From: a virus
Length of the DNA: 25,122 bases
Virus record (IMG/VR): IMGVR_UViG_3300025674_000357
Span: 1-25,122 of that record
Reading direction: 5' to 3' (one strand)
In this document: piece by piece, positions 12,281 through 19,880 of the stretch
How the letters are laid out: each line of letters starts with the position of its first letter
How positions within the stretch are numbered: the stretch's first letter is position 1
Made by a program: the position numbers and the translations under genes
Notes under the pieces: model-generated
Databases searched by the model: none
Told to the model about the DNA's origin: nothing
Seen by the model: only the letters and a program-made list of their open reading frames with translations

Positions 12281-15117
12281 CAGAGTTACTAGTAAAAGAA
12301 CAAGGCAGCAACATCACGACAAATTTAGATTTGTCTGACCCGCGTATTGAGTTAAACTTTGAAATACAGAACAACACGAAACTGAGTGAGCGTAGCAGCC
12401 CACACAGTTTGAGCTTTAGCTTGCCGCGCACCAAGACGAACGAGAAGTTCTTTGCGCACTACTACAACGTCAACGCTACTAACGAAACGTGGTCAGCTTA
12501 TAGTGAAACGGTTTGCGAGGTGTATGACCACGGCATAATTGTGCTGGTAGGTACGCTGCAATTAAATCAGGTGACTGATGAGGTGTACAGCGTTAATGTG
12601 CTAGGAACAGTAGCTAACGCGTTTCGTGCTATTAGGGGCAAGTCTTTCAACGATTTGTTCGTTGAGCAAATTGGTACAGACCTTGACCACAGCCTTACTA
12701 GCACGAACGTAATTAACTCGTGGAGTCTTGGTAATGACATTACTAATGGGTCTGTTGGTAACGGCACGGTTGTCTACCCACTTGTTGACAACGGATGGTA
12801 TCCGTTTGGTTGGTATCTGGCTGGTGACTTTCCGTTTAGCGGACTAAACAACAACTGGGTAGTACGGCCTGAACACTTGAAGCCCTCGGTTAGAGTAATT
12901 TGGTTATTTGAGCAAATATTTAAATACGCTGGGTACACGATAAATTATCGGGAAGGACTGACATCGAAGGCTTTTACTACCGTTTATATGTTCACAGGCA
13001 CGGAACAAAAAACCGTTGCTGCGCGTCCTATGTACGGAGCAAAAAATGGTTTGGTAGACAACATAGCAATTCCAGCAAATACATTTGATGTTTCGTATCC
13101 ATTCCAGCCTACGGTAGAAACAGGCGTGTTTTTTGACCCAGACAATTTATTTCAAGGAGGCGTTTTTACTGCACCGTTTGACGGCACGTTTACCATTGTC
13201 GCTAACATTATTTTGACAACCGTTGCAACTACAGACTACTATTTTTCTGTAAACGCTTTTAGTTCAACTGAAACATTCAGCGACCAAGTATTAGTTCCAG
13301 CATCTGCAACCGCTGGCTATCTGTACACAGCGCAATTTCTATTTACTTGTACGCAATCGCAACAAGTAAATTTTGCTATAAGTGCAGAATGCGGCTCTGA
13401 CGTCGTAGTCAAACCAAGTCTATCTGGTTTGGGCGTTACGTCGCTTAGTGTACCGTTGTACGATACAGACAACCCTCAAGGCGCGGTAGTCGATATGGCT
13501 GCAAATATGCCTGATATGACGTTGGACAAATGGTTGAAGGCTATTGTTGAGAAATGGAACATCGTACTTGAATACGACAAAGACCAACCCACAATTATTT
13601 ACGCAGATACTGCGGAAAACTATTTTAAGAACGGCGACACGTACGACTGGTCGCAAAAAGTAGATTATTCGAAAAGCGTAGTGGTAAAGCCTACGACTGA
13701 GTTGCAATCGAAGCGACTCATTTTTGAAGACAAAGAAGGCAAAGACCACAGAAACGATTGGTGGCAACGCAACTGGGGTTGGGTTAAAGGACGATATATC
13801 TACGAAAACGACAACGATTTTGCGGTTGACGAAGAAACAATTGGTGGGACGTTTGTGCCGTTGCGTACGCAGCACATTCGAAAAGACAGCACGACGGAAG
13901 AAACGCTAATACCAAACGTATTGGTTTCGCGGCAATGGGTAAATTCTGAAGAAGGCGCAGAACAAATTACTAATAAACCTATTTTGGCGTATTACAACGG
14001 TTTAAAAAACATTGGTAATGGCTACGACTTCTTAGTGGACAGCACCAGCGTGACGCAGTATCCGTTGTTCAGCATTTACAGTCGCGTTCCAGTAGTTGCA
14101 GATACAGTGTGTTTAAATTGGGGTTACGATTACCCTGATGACGACACACACCCGCTTATTGACGGTGTGCCGTTTTACTTTATGTTTCGTAAGTATTGGG
14201 CAAAGTATATCGACGAGATTTACAGCGATGAAGCCCGCATGATGGAATGCAAGGTATTTTTGTCTGCGCAGGATGTACGCGACCTTAATTTTAACGACAA
14301 GGTGTACATCGATGAGTCGTATTGGCGTGTTTTGAATATTTCTAATTATGAGGTATCAGGCGAAAATGCGTGTAACGTCAGTTTGCTGAAAATTTTAGAC
14401 AAAGGCGAGTGGGATTGCACATTGAGACCTGATGAGTATTTGCCAAACGGCACAGTAACTTTTGTAAACGCACAGACTGGCGCATCTGCAACACCACAAA
14501 GAGGTTGTTGTGAGCAATTTGGATACAAATGGAATACAGGAACTAGCACCTGTCATTACAAAACTGTAAGCGGGACGATTGGCGGTAATCCATCCGAACC
14601 TGATGATGCGGCTGCGTTTCTAAAAAGTGGTGGAAACTCAGGCAATGCGTTGCCCATTCCAAACAGCAAGTCTGTAAGTTTTGATGGTATTAATGTGTCG
14701 GGTTCGCAGACTGCGTTTGCGATGGAGGCTGTAACTACAGGAACAACGTACGTTAATCTGCAAATGGTTGATGGTGGCACGGATATTCCGCTTGCCCCCA
14801 ACATGGTGTACGGCGTAGATATAGACGCTGTTGTGTATCAATACGGCGGCAGCGGTGGCACAATTGGTGACGTAGATTACCTAAAACAAACGACAGCAAT
14901 AAAATTAGTTGACGGAAGGGTTTCACAAGTGGGCAATTTTCATACGGTTTCGCATCAAAAAGACCACACCAACGTACACGGTTTACAATGGGCAACATCT
15001 GGCGGCGGTCCGACACCAGCAATTTTAAGACTACAAGTAAGCGGTCAAAATAACCACGATTTGCAATGGTTTGTAACAGTCAAGATAACGGCTTTAAGCA
15101 CCCTTAAATTCCTTTGA
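12277..15117 (+). CDS. Large tail protein (tail tip/baseplate-like)
   Basis: This 946-residue protein is the largest in the window and starts by a 4-base overlap (ATGA). The N-terminal part (about residues 1-150: a VKEQGSNITTNLDLSDPRIELNF start, then LSFSLPRTKTNEKFFAHYYNVN) matches a recurrent tail-tip type of Bacteroidota phages. The middle is beta-rich. Near the C-terminus, Cys744-Cys745 followed by FGYKWNTGTSTC (Cys759) forms a CC...GYxW...C motif, and the last 150 residues are Gly/Ser/Thr-rich strands suited to a receptor-contacting or adhesin-like end. It probably forms the tail tip hub or central fibre. The nested ORFs in other frames are overlaps without support. Confidence 0.7.
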   Translation: MTELLVKEQGSNITTNLDLSDPRIELNFEIQNNTKLSERSSPHSLSFSLPRTKTNEKFFAHYYNVNATNETWSAYSETVCEVYDHGIIVLVGTLQLNQVTDEVYSVNVLGTVANAFRAIRGKSFNDLFVEQIGTDLDHSLTSTNVINSWSLGNDITNGSVGNGTVVYPLVDNGWYPFGWYLAGDFPFSGLNNNWVVRPEHLKPSVRVIWLFEQIFKYAGYTINYREGLTSKAFTTVYMFTGTEQKTVAARPMYGAKNGLVDNIAIPANTFDVSYPFQPTVETGVFFDPDNLFQGGVFTAPFDGTFTIVANIILTTVATTDYYFSVNAFSSTETFSDQVLVPASATAGYLYTAQFLFTCTQSQQVNFAISAECGSDVVVKPSLSGLGVTSLSVPLYDTDNPQGAVVDMAANMPDMTLDKWLKAIVEKWNIVLEYDKDQPTIIYADTAENYFKNGDTYDWSQKVDYSKSVVVKPTTELQSKRLIFEDKEGKDHRNDWWQRNWGWVKGRYIYENDNDFAVDEETIGGTFVPLRTQHIRKDSTTEETLIPNVLVSRQWVNSEEGAEQITNKPILAYYNGLKNIGNGYDFLVDSTSVTQYPLFSIYSRVPVVADTVCLNWGYDYPDDDTHPLIDGVPFYFMFRKYWAKYIDEIYSDEARMMECKVFLSAQDVRDLNFNDKVYIDESYWRVLNISNYEVSGENACNVSLLKILDKGEWDCTLRPDEYLPNGTVTFVNAQTGASATPQRGCCEQFGYKWNTGTSTCHYKTVSGTIGGNPSEPDDAAAFLKSGGNSGNALPIPNSKSVSFDGINVSGSQTAFAMEAVTTGTTYVNLQMVDGGTDIPLAPNMVYGVDIDAVVYQYGGSGGTIGDVDYLKQTTAIKLVDGRVSQVGNFHTVSHQKDHTNVHGLQWATSGGGPTPAILRLQVSGQNNHDLQWFVTVKITALSTLKFL

Positions 15118-15281
15118 TGGACACATTCTTTAACAACGTAGGGCGCGGCGTTTGCGCAGCAATTAAGCTATCTAACGAACGTATATATAAAGGTAGCCCA
15201 CTGTGGTTGCAGTGGTACGGCAGGTACGACATAAACAGTAGTACGTGGTCAAAAATTAAATTAGTTCTGCGCAATGGCTAA
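15117..15281 (+). CDS. Small hypothetical protein between tail tip and tape measure
   Basis: A 54-residue ORF starts with ATG overlapping the TGA of the large tail gene (TGATG) and ends eight bases inside the tape measure gene (ATGGCTAA). Its product is basic and aromatic (NVGRGVCAAIKLSNERIYKGSPLWLQWYGRYDIN). Both junctions use overlaps typical for this genome, so translation is likely. A small tail or assembly protein is a possibility, without sequence evidence for function. Confidence 0.5.
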   Translation: MDTFFNNVGRGVCAAIKLSNERIYKGSPLWLQWYGRYDINSSTWSKIKLVLRNG

Positions 15282-16887
15282 AGAAAAAGAAATACCTATT
15301 AACACTAAAGTCAAAGTTGACGCTAAAGAGGCGGGTGACAGCATTGAAGAATTTGGTGAAAAAGTAGAAAAGCTAAAGCGCAGGTCTAGCGGCGCAGCTA
15401 AATCTGCAAGCAAAGACTGGGGTGGGTTTGCTAATTTGTTTTCTGGTCTGTTGCCACGTAACGTGCAGATGATGATTCGAAAGTTTGAGTCTACCGTGCG
15501 TCAAGTTGGTCGATTGAGCAAGGGTCTAAAATTCTTGAAAGGCGCGTTTGCTGGTCTCGGAATTGGTTTGCTCATCATTGCCCTTGAAACGCTTATCAGC
15601 CGATGGGACGATATTACGCGTTTGATTAGCGGAGTCACAAAGGAACAGGAGCGTTACAACGATGTAGTCAAGGCGGGCAGCAAGGCGGTAGAAGATTACA
15701 ACACGAAAAACGCAGAATACATTAGGACAGTCAACGATACTTCTGAAGCCACAAATGTTCGGGAGCAGGCTTTGGCAGGATTGGCTACGCAACTCCGTGA
15801 GGTGCGAGATTTAGACTTGCAAAACGCAAAGGATTTAGAGCGGTTCAACGAAGCGATTCATCGTAATACGCAGTTGGTGGATATTCAAAGCCAGCAACAA
15901 AAATTGATGAATCAAATCAATGAAATACGGAACGAAAAAGATGAAGTGTCAGTCGGTGTGCTGGATTATTTAGGCAACGCGCAACATCGTCAAAATGTAC
16001 TCGCAGAAAAGAAAGCAGAAAAGGATGCGGAAATAAATAAGTTGGTAGAGCGGTACAATGAACTAACACGCCAAAAGTTAGAAATAGAATCGCAAACCAC
16101 TGCCGAATTAGACCGACAAGCAGCGAAACAAGACCATCTGCGATTGCTTGAAGCCGCACGATTGAAGTACGGCAAGGACTGGGAGTTCCAGATGGAACAA
16201 ATGGAGGAGGCTGATGAAGAAGCATTTGAGCAGGATATGTTCCGTTTAGGTGAACAACTAAGTGCGGAGTTAAGTGCAGAGCGCGAAAAAAACGATGCTT
16301 TAAAACAGGAACGACTTGAGTTTTCAGAATGGCTCGACAATTTAAGAGCAGAAGAAGCTGCAAGAGAAGAATATTGGGCAAAGGAAACACTGCGAATAAA
16401 ACTGGAAGGTATTGATGCGGAAGCCCAAGCGCGTAACGCTGGTTTCCGTGCAGCAGAAAACATCAGCACCCAACTAGAGCGACTAAGTGAGGACGGCACA
16501 AACACACAAAAAGCCTTTGCGGTTACGAGTGTATTGTTGAGCCAAGCACAGGCGGTCTCATCTGCTATTGCAGCAGCAGTAAAAGCGGCAGCAAATACTG
16601 GGCCAGCAGCACCAGTCGTAACGCCATTATTAATTGCTCAAATGGTAGGCATTGCTTTAAGTTCGTTTGCACAGGTACGTTCTATTTTGCAACAAGCAGG
16701 CGCAAGTACGGGAGGTGCAGTTCAAGGCGGTGGTGGTAGAGGTGGTGCGACACAGGCGTTAGTCCCACAAGGCACAGGCGGACGACAGCAACAATTACCA
16801 CAGGTTAACCAGTCGTATGTAGTCCAGAGTCAGTTGCAAGGCATGATGCACCTACAGAGCGGTTTAGAAAAAAGGTTACACCTGTAG
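15274..16887 (+). CDS. Tape measure protein
   Basis: This 537-residue protein has the expected layout. The N-terminus is charged (residues 1-55), followed by a hydrophobic segment (AGLGIGLLIIALETLISRW, near residue 90-108). Long coiled-coil helices rich in Gln, Glu, Lys and Ala span about 115-400 (repeated runs such as AEKKAEKDAEINKLVERYN). The alanine-rich C-terminal segment (ALSSFAQVRSIL region, AVSSAIAAAVKAAANTGPAA) and a Gly/Gln-rich tail follow. By the usual rule of about 0.15 nm per residue, the tail would be near 80 nm. A non-contractile flexible tail is most likely because no sheath is seen. The gene ends the tail module, just before the promoter at 16918. Confidence 0.85.
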   Translation: MAKEKEIPINTKVKVDAKEAGDSIEEFGEKVEKLKRRSSGAAKSASKDWGGFANLFSGLLPRNVQMMIRKFESTVRQVGRLSKGLKFLKGAFAGLGIGLLIIALETLISRWDDITRLISGVTKEQERYNDVVKAGSKAVEDYNTKNAEYIRTVNDTSEATNVREQALAGLATQLREVRDLDLQNAKDLERFNEAIHRNTQLVDIQSQQQKLMNQINEIRNEKDEVSVGVLDYLGNAQHRQNVLAEKKAEKDAEINKLVERYNELTRQKLEIESQTTAELDRQAAKQDHLRLLEAARLKYGKDWEFQMEQMEEADEEAFEQDMFRLGEQLSAELSAEREKNDALKQERLEFSEWLDNLRAEEAAREEYWAKETLRIKLEGIDAEAQARNAGFRAAENISTQLERLSEDGTNTQKAFAVTSVLLSQAQAVSSAIAAAVKAAANTGPAAPVVTPLLIAQMVGIALSSFAQVRSILQQAGASTGGAVQGGGGRGGATQALVPQGTGGRQQQLPQVNQSYVVQSQLQGMMHLQSGLEKRLHL

Positions 16888-16917
16888 GCTAGGATATATT
16901 TTATAATAGGTACACTG

Positions 16918-16947
16918 TTGTCATTCTGTACAATTTGTGTATATTTG
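16918..16947 (+). promoter_or_regulatory. Promoter for the small-gene array and head module
   Basis: TTG at 16918-16920, 19 bases, then TATATTTG at 16940-16947 give an ideal Bacteroidota -33/-7 promoter. Inverted arms TTTGT (16934-16938) and ACAAA (16949-16953) flank the -7 box with the same 10-base spacing as the early promoter; 19 of the 20 core bases TTTGTGTATATTTGYACAAA match between the two sites, with one C/T difference. Transcription would begin near 16952-16956, which is the first base region of the repeated 17-base leader. Confidence 0.82.
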
Positions 16948-16964
16948 TACAAAACAACAGAGAT

Positions 16965-17210
16965 ATGGTTATCAGCATTAAAGGATTAACGTATAACGAG
17001 GTCACGGATTTCTTTGAAAGCTACGATGCAGGCGAAGGTGACATGGACATTTTCATTAACGACCTTGGATACGTAGATGCTGCAAGAGGTGATACGCGAC
17101 CTTTTGTCGAAATTGAAGTTAACGACCCGAGCGAGGAGGACTATTTAATCGACGTTGCAGAAAGCCTTGAGTACGAAGAACCTGATGCAGAAATTGAATT
17201 TATCGGATAA
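16965..17210 (+). CDS. Small, very acidic protein A, first gene of the leader array
   Basis: This 81-residue protein has about 24 Asp/Glu against three Lys/Arg, an estimated net charge near -21. The predicted order is strand (VISIKGL), helix (TYNEVTDFFESY), strand, then a segment rich in acidic residues ending EIEFIG. Upstream in-frame codons exist (TTG 16935), but ATG 16965 lies in the exact 17-base leader and follows the predicted transcription start, which makes it the start. No family is recognised. Extreme acidity in a small, highly expressed-looking phage protein is compatible with a nucleic-acid mimic or an ion-binding structural component. Neither is shown. Confidence 0.75.
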   Translation: MVISIKGLTYNEVTDFFESYDAGEGDMDIFINDLGYVDAARGDTRPFVEIEVNDPSEEDYLIDVAESLEYEEPDAEIEFIG

Positions 17211-17221
17211 ACAACAGAGAT

Positions 17222-17461
17222 ATGGATTACGTAAGACGATTTGAACAAGCCTTTGATGTGGAGAAAATTGCTGAGTTGTATGATAGAGGCTTTTTCTATA
17301 GGCTAACAAGTATGGCAAATTTTGCGCAAGAATTAGGCATTGATATTCGAGAAGTGACAAATGCCATTTACGACATTGAAGCCGTGTATAATATTTTGCT
17401 AGAAGTTGATTCGTATAAAGACGTTGTAATCAACCCATACGGATTTTCATACACCGACTAA
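17222..17461 (+). CDS. Small acidic protein B of the leader array
   Basis: This 79-residue protein is mostly helical in the first two thirds (MDYVRRFEQAFDVEKIAELYD, MANFAQELGIDIREV, YDIEAVYNILL) and ends with a beta-like VVINPYGFSYTD. Estimated net charge is near -8, less acidic than its neighbours. The 17-base leader overlaps the stop of gene A. The helical layout differs from genes D, E and F, so it is not obviously their paralogue. No function is recognised. Confidence 0.72.
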   Translation: MDYVRRFEQAFDVEKIAELYDRGFFYRLTSMANFAQELGIDIREVTNAIYDIEAVYNILLEVDSYKDVVINPYGFSYTD

Positions 17462-17472
17462 ACAACAGAGAT

Positions 17473-17691
17473 ATGGTAGCTAAAGACGTTGTTGGTTTAT
17501 TAAAAGAAATGTGGTACGACACGGTTGTGTTGGGCAATGAAGTAACATTAATTGATTACTATGCGTCAGACTACAATATGTTAGACATTGACGTAATCAC
17601 TGATGACCTAGATTATTATCATAGTTTGAAGGAGGGAATTGATTACGACTTGTCTTTTGACGGTGATGACCTGCTAATCATTTTTAACTAA
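17473..17691 (+). CDS. Small, very acidic protein C of the leader array
   Basis: This 72-residue protein has about 14 Asp and three Glu against three Lys. A short N-terminal helix (KDVVGLLKEMWYD) is followed by a strand pair (VVLGNEVTLIDYY), an acidic helix-like segment (DVITDDLDYYHSLKEG) and a C-terminal hairpin (YDLSFDGDDLLIIFN). The final GDD-type turn and LIIFN strand recur in general form in the product of the gene at 18172 (VDSRDIFIDFTN). It carries the repeated leader. Confidence 0.72.
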   Translation: MVAKDVVGLLKEMWYDTVVLGNEVTLIDYYASDYNMLDIDVITDDLDYYHSLKEGIDYDLSFDGDDLLIIFN

Positions 17692-17702
17692 ACAACAGAG
17701 AT

Positions 17703-17936
17703 ATGGATTACACAAAACAAGAACGCGCTGATTTACAACGTGAATTAGATTATTACGGAGTAGAGATGACTCTTATACGAGCGAACGGTGACTATTTTGT
17801 GGCTGACATTGAGGATATGCGAGGCGCATCAATCGACGAGGACGGTTTTACAGAAGTGCTAGAAGAAGTTGGCTTGCGTTTAATTGATTGGAAACAGCAC
17901 GACCGCGATTACGCAACAATTACAGCAGGCATTTAA
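17703..17936 (+). CDS. Small acidic protein D of the leader array
   Basis: This 77-residue protein has helix (KQERADLQRELDYYG), strand (VEMTLIRANGDYFVADIE), then an acidic loop (SIDEDG) and helix (FTEVLEEVG), ending in a strand-like LRLIDW segment. Estimated net charge is near -11. The helix-YYG-strand-NGD-strand order is shared with the products of genes E and F (LQTYG...EEGDAYY and MQLYG...SRGRI). This may indicate a diverged tandem family. It carries the repeated leader. Confidence 0.72.
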   Translation: MDYTKQERADLQRELDYYGVEMTLIRANGDYFVADIEDMRGASIDEDGFTEVLEEVGLRLIDWKQHDRDYATITAGI

Positions 17937-17947
17937 ACAACAGAGAT

Positions 17948-18169
17948 ATGGGGTACATATATAAAGACAGTTTAGAAGACGTAGTGGACGCTTTGCAGAC
18001 ATACGGATACGACGTATTTTCTGCGATTGAAGAAGGCGATGCGTACTACGTTATTGTCAATGGTCGAGACGTGCATTACTTGCTCGATGATTTGTTCCCC
18101 GACTTTGAATCCATTCCTACTGGGTACGTAGACGGCGACGGTGTAGAATACAAAATCACAGAGTACTAA
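17948..18169 (+). CDS. Small, very acidic protein E of the leader array
   Basis: This 73-residue protein has about 17 Asp/Glu against three Lys/Arg. It shows helix (DSLEDVVDALQTYGYDV), strand, turn EEGD, strand (AYYVIVNGRDV), then DDLFPDFESIPTGY and a C-terminal strand (GVEYKITEY). ATG 17948 is defined by the exact 17-base leader; a longer in-frame reading from 17888 would overlap gene D and lose the leader logic. It resembles D and F in its first half. Confidence 0.72.
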   Translation: MGYIYKDSLEDVVDALQTYGYDVFSAIEEGDAYYVIVNGRDVHYLLDDLFPDFESIPTGYVDGDGVEYKITEY

Positions 18170-18171
18170 AG

Positions 18172-18456
18172 ATGAGGTTCAACGATAAACAACTACGGAT
18201 GATTGAAGAAATCATCTTAGACACAATGCAATTGTACGGAATTAGTGGAAATTTAGAAATGGACAGCCGCGGGCGTATACAGTCATTTCGTGTTTTTGAC
18301 TACACGTACAAAGAAAGCGTAATCGGTCATAATGAAATTAATGAGTTTGCCGCAGATTTAGAAGAGAGCGTTCAAGATTACTTGTCGCTTGCTACTTACT
18401 ACGATGTCCACGTCATGGTTGACAGCCGTGACATTTTCATTGACTTTACGAATTAA
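18172..18456 (+). CDS. Acidic protein F, the only array gene without the leader
   Basis: This 94-residue protein has two N-terminal helices (KQLRMIEEIILDTMQLYG), strands around GNLEMDSRGRIQSFRVFDY, a central acidic helix (NEINEFAADLEESVQDY) and a C-terminal hairpin (DVHVMVDSRDIFIDFTN). Estimated net charge is near -10. It starts only two bases after the TAA of E (TAAAGATG) and lacks the 17-base repeat, so it is probably translated by coupling to E. Length and layout suggest it belongs to the same loose structural family. Confidence 0.7.
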   Translation: MRFNDKQLRMIEEIILDTMQLYGISGNLEMDSRGRIQSFRVFDYTYKESVIGHNEINEFAADLEESVQDYLSLATYYDVHVMVDSRDIFIDFTN

Positions 18457-18467
18457 ACAACAGAGAT

Positions 18468-18629
18468 ATGGATTCACGAGAAGTACGACACCTAATTAGT
18501 GAGGCGGTTCAGGCGATGGATGCCTATTTGGAAATTTACGCCCCCAATATGGACAACGCAGACTTTAGAAATTGCGAAGATTTTATACTTGCGGCTGGGG
18601 AAGCACGTCGAGCATTGAACCGTTACTAA
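18468..18629 (+). CDS. Small helical protein G of the leader array
   Basis: This 53-residue ORF begins at the ATG of leader copy six and ends at the TAA overlapping leader copy seven. The product is helical (DSREVRHLISEAVQAMDAYLEIYA, then FRNCEDFILAAGEARRALNRY) and close to neutral overall, unlike most array members. Exact leaders on both ends strongly support it as a real gene. No family is recognised. Confidence 0.7.
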   Translation: MDSREVRHLISEAVQAMDAYLEIYAPNMDNADFRNCEDFILAAGEARRALNRY

Positions 18630-18640
18630 ACAACAGAGAT

Positions 18641-19609
18641 ATGGCAGAACGCAAACTGATTGAATTACTTATTGAAGACGAGGCTGATGTAGCGGTAGAA
18701 GCTATCAGCCTTGTGAAGTTTCCTGCCATCGAGAGTAACTTCATTTTCTTCTCTAAGCAAGGCAAGAAGAAAGAGATGGTTTCGCTGGCTAGCATCGAGG
18801 ATGAAGACCAGCGTATGCTTATTGGTGCAGCGCTAATTCCTGACAAACATATCCCGCGCTACGACGAGTTTAGCGACGAAGAATACGACGTTTATTTTTC
18901 TAAGTCTACGGTCAAGTTGGCGGCTGAGATGTTTTTGAAGCAGAACCGCACAAACGACCACACGTTTGAGCATCAGGAAAACGTAGACAATGTGCACGTA
19001 GTCGAGTCGTGGCTTGTGACTAATCCAGAGATGGACAAGTCAAAGCATTACGGTTTGTCTGTTCCTGAAGGTACGTGGATGGTTCGCGTTCACGTAGCTA
19101 ACGACGATATGTGGAAATTTGTCAAAGAACAAGAAGTGCAGGGTTTTAGCATTGAGGGTTACTTTGTAGACAAACTAGAAAACATGAGTAAGCGCACGAA
19201 TCCAATGATGGACACACTTATTGAAATTAAAAACCTGCTTTTAGGCAAGCGTAAGTTGTACGCGGAAGCCAAGTTAGAAGACGGTCAGATGATTGTTACC
19301 GAGGCAGAAGAATTTGCTGCTGGCGTAGAGGTAAAGACGATTGACGAGGAAGGCAACCCAACGGACATTAAGGACGGCAAGTACACTACCGAAGGCGGTG
19401 TTGAATTAGAAGTGTTTAGCGGCGTTTTGACGGAGTATGACGGCGAGGTAAAAGAGGTAGAAGAACAAGCAGAAGAAGCTGAGAAAACAGAGATGGCTCG
19501 GCAAGTAGCATTTAAAAAGGAGGTGGTTAAACATCGCTTGGCTTTGCGCGAAATGGTCAAAAAAGAGTTTGGTAGTATTGACAATTTTAAGCGACTCGGA
19601 CATGAATAA
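18641..19609 (+). CDS. XkdF-like prohead protease (Peptidase_S78_2-type)
   Basis: This 322-residue protein shows the pattern of XkdF-type putative serine proteases that mature phage proheads. The core at about residues 60-175 includes IGAALIPDKHI, the Asp107-His108-Thr-Phe-Glu-His111 segment (NDHTFEHQ), VESWLVTNPEMDKSKHYGLSVPEGTWMVRV, and the nucleophile-type GFSIEGYF (Ser170). The C-terminal 140 residues are acidic with Lys-rich helices at the end (FKKEVVKHRLALREMVKK), a layout compatible with a scaffold-like domain. ATG 18641 is the start because the exact 17-base leader directly precedes it. An upstream in-frame start at 18572 would overlap gene G fully. Confidence 0.82.
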   Translation: MAERKLIELLIEDEADVAVEAISLVKFPAIESNFIFFSKQGKKKEMVSLASIEDEDQRMLIGAALIPDKHIPRYDEFSDEEYDVYFSKSTVKLAAEMFLKQNRTNDHTFEHQENVDNVHVVESWLVTNPEMDKSKHYGLSVPEGTWMVRVHVANDDMWKFVKEQEVQGFSIEGYFVDKLENMSKRTNPMMDTLIEIKNLLLGKRKLYAEAKLEDGQMIVTEAEEFAAGVEVKTIDEEGNPTDIKDGKYTTEGGVELEVFSGVLTEYDGEVKEVEEQAEEAEKTEMARQVAFKKEVVKHRLALREMVKKEFGSIDNFKRLGHE

Positions 19610-19880
19610 GTACGCAGAAATTGAATACTGGTACGAGCAGTGGGGAGGTGGCGGCAATGGACTTTCTGAAGCTATCAGCAACATTCGTTTAGACTTTCTC
19701 AATCAAACTGGTCACCTCAACAAGTTATTTAAGATTGCTGAAAAAGAAGCCTACGATGGTGACATTGACGGTTTAAGGGATACGCTTTCACAGGCGCATG
19801 ACACAGCAGCGTTTAGCGAGGACAAAGAATGGATTGACGCTTTGCTAGACTTTATATTTAATATTGAACAGTACGCATAA
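19602..19880 (+). CDS. Small acidic helical protein in the head module
   Basis: This 92-residue protein starts at ATG 19602, overlapping the protease stop by eight bases. An in-frame TTG at 19569 would extend the overlap without need. It is helical (AEIEYWYEQW, then SEAISNIRLDFLNQTGHLNKLFKIAEKEAYD and DKEWIDALLDFIFNIEQYA) and acidic. Helical repeats like these could mediate protein contacts. Unlike the array genes it has no 17-base leader. No family is recognised. Confidence 0.62.
   Translation: MNKYAEIEYWYEQWGGGGNGLSEAISNIRLDFLNQTGHLNKLFKIAEKEAYDGDIDGLRDTLSQAHDTAAFSEDKEWIDALLDFIFNIEQYA

Larger units (their letters stand above)
16952..18644 (+). repeat. Seven exact 17-base gene-leader repeats
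   Basis: AAACAACAGAGATATGG occurs without a mismatch at 16952, 17209, 17460, 17690, 17935, 18455 and 18628 (first bases). Each copy ends on an ATG start codon plus G. In six copies the first two A bases are also the last two bases of the upstream TAA stop. The first copy coincides with the predicted mRNA 5' end. It precedes six of the small genes and the protease gene; only the gene at 18172 lacks it. Genes outside this array do not use it. It contains no Shine-Dalgarno sequence. Confidence 0.95.

Noticed and set aside
13420-13875. Long reverse-strand ORF inside the large tail gene
   Set aside because: It is antisense to a continuous 946-codon gene, has no promoter or overlap with other reverse genes, and the product is low-complexity in Val, Phe and Arg.
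15990-16505. 171-codon reverse-strand ORF opposite the tape measure gene
   Set aside because: Its Ser/Phe/Ala-rich product mirrors the coiled-coil codons of the + strand; this is a common antisense artefact.
18572-18640. Longer N-terminus for the protease
   Set aside because: The upstream in-frame codons lie inside gene G, while the exact leader before ATG 18641 marks the true start.
16952-18644. The seven short repeats as a CRISPR array
   Set aside because: Copies are only 17 bases, spaced 173-520 bases apart, each ends on a start codon, and the spaces between are ORFs.
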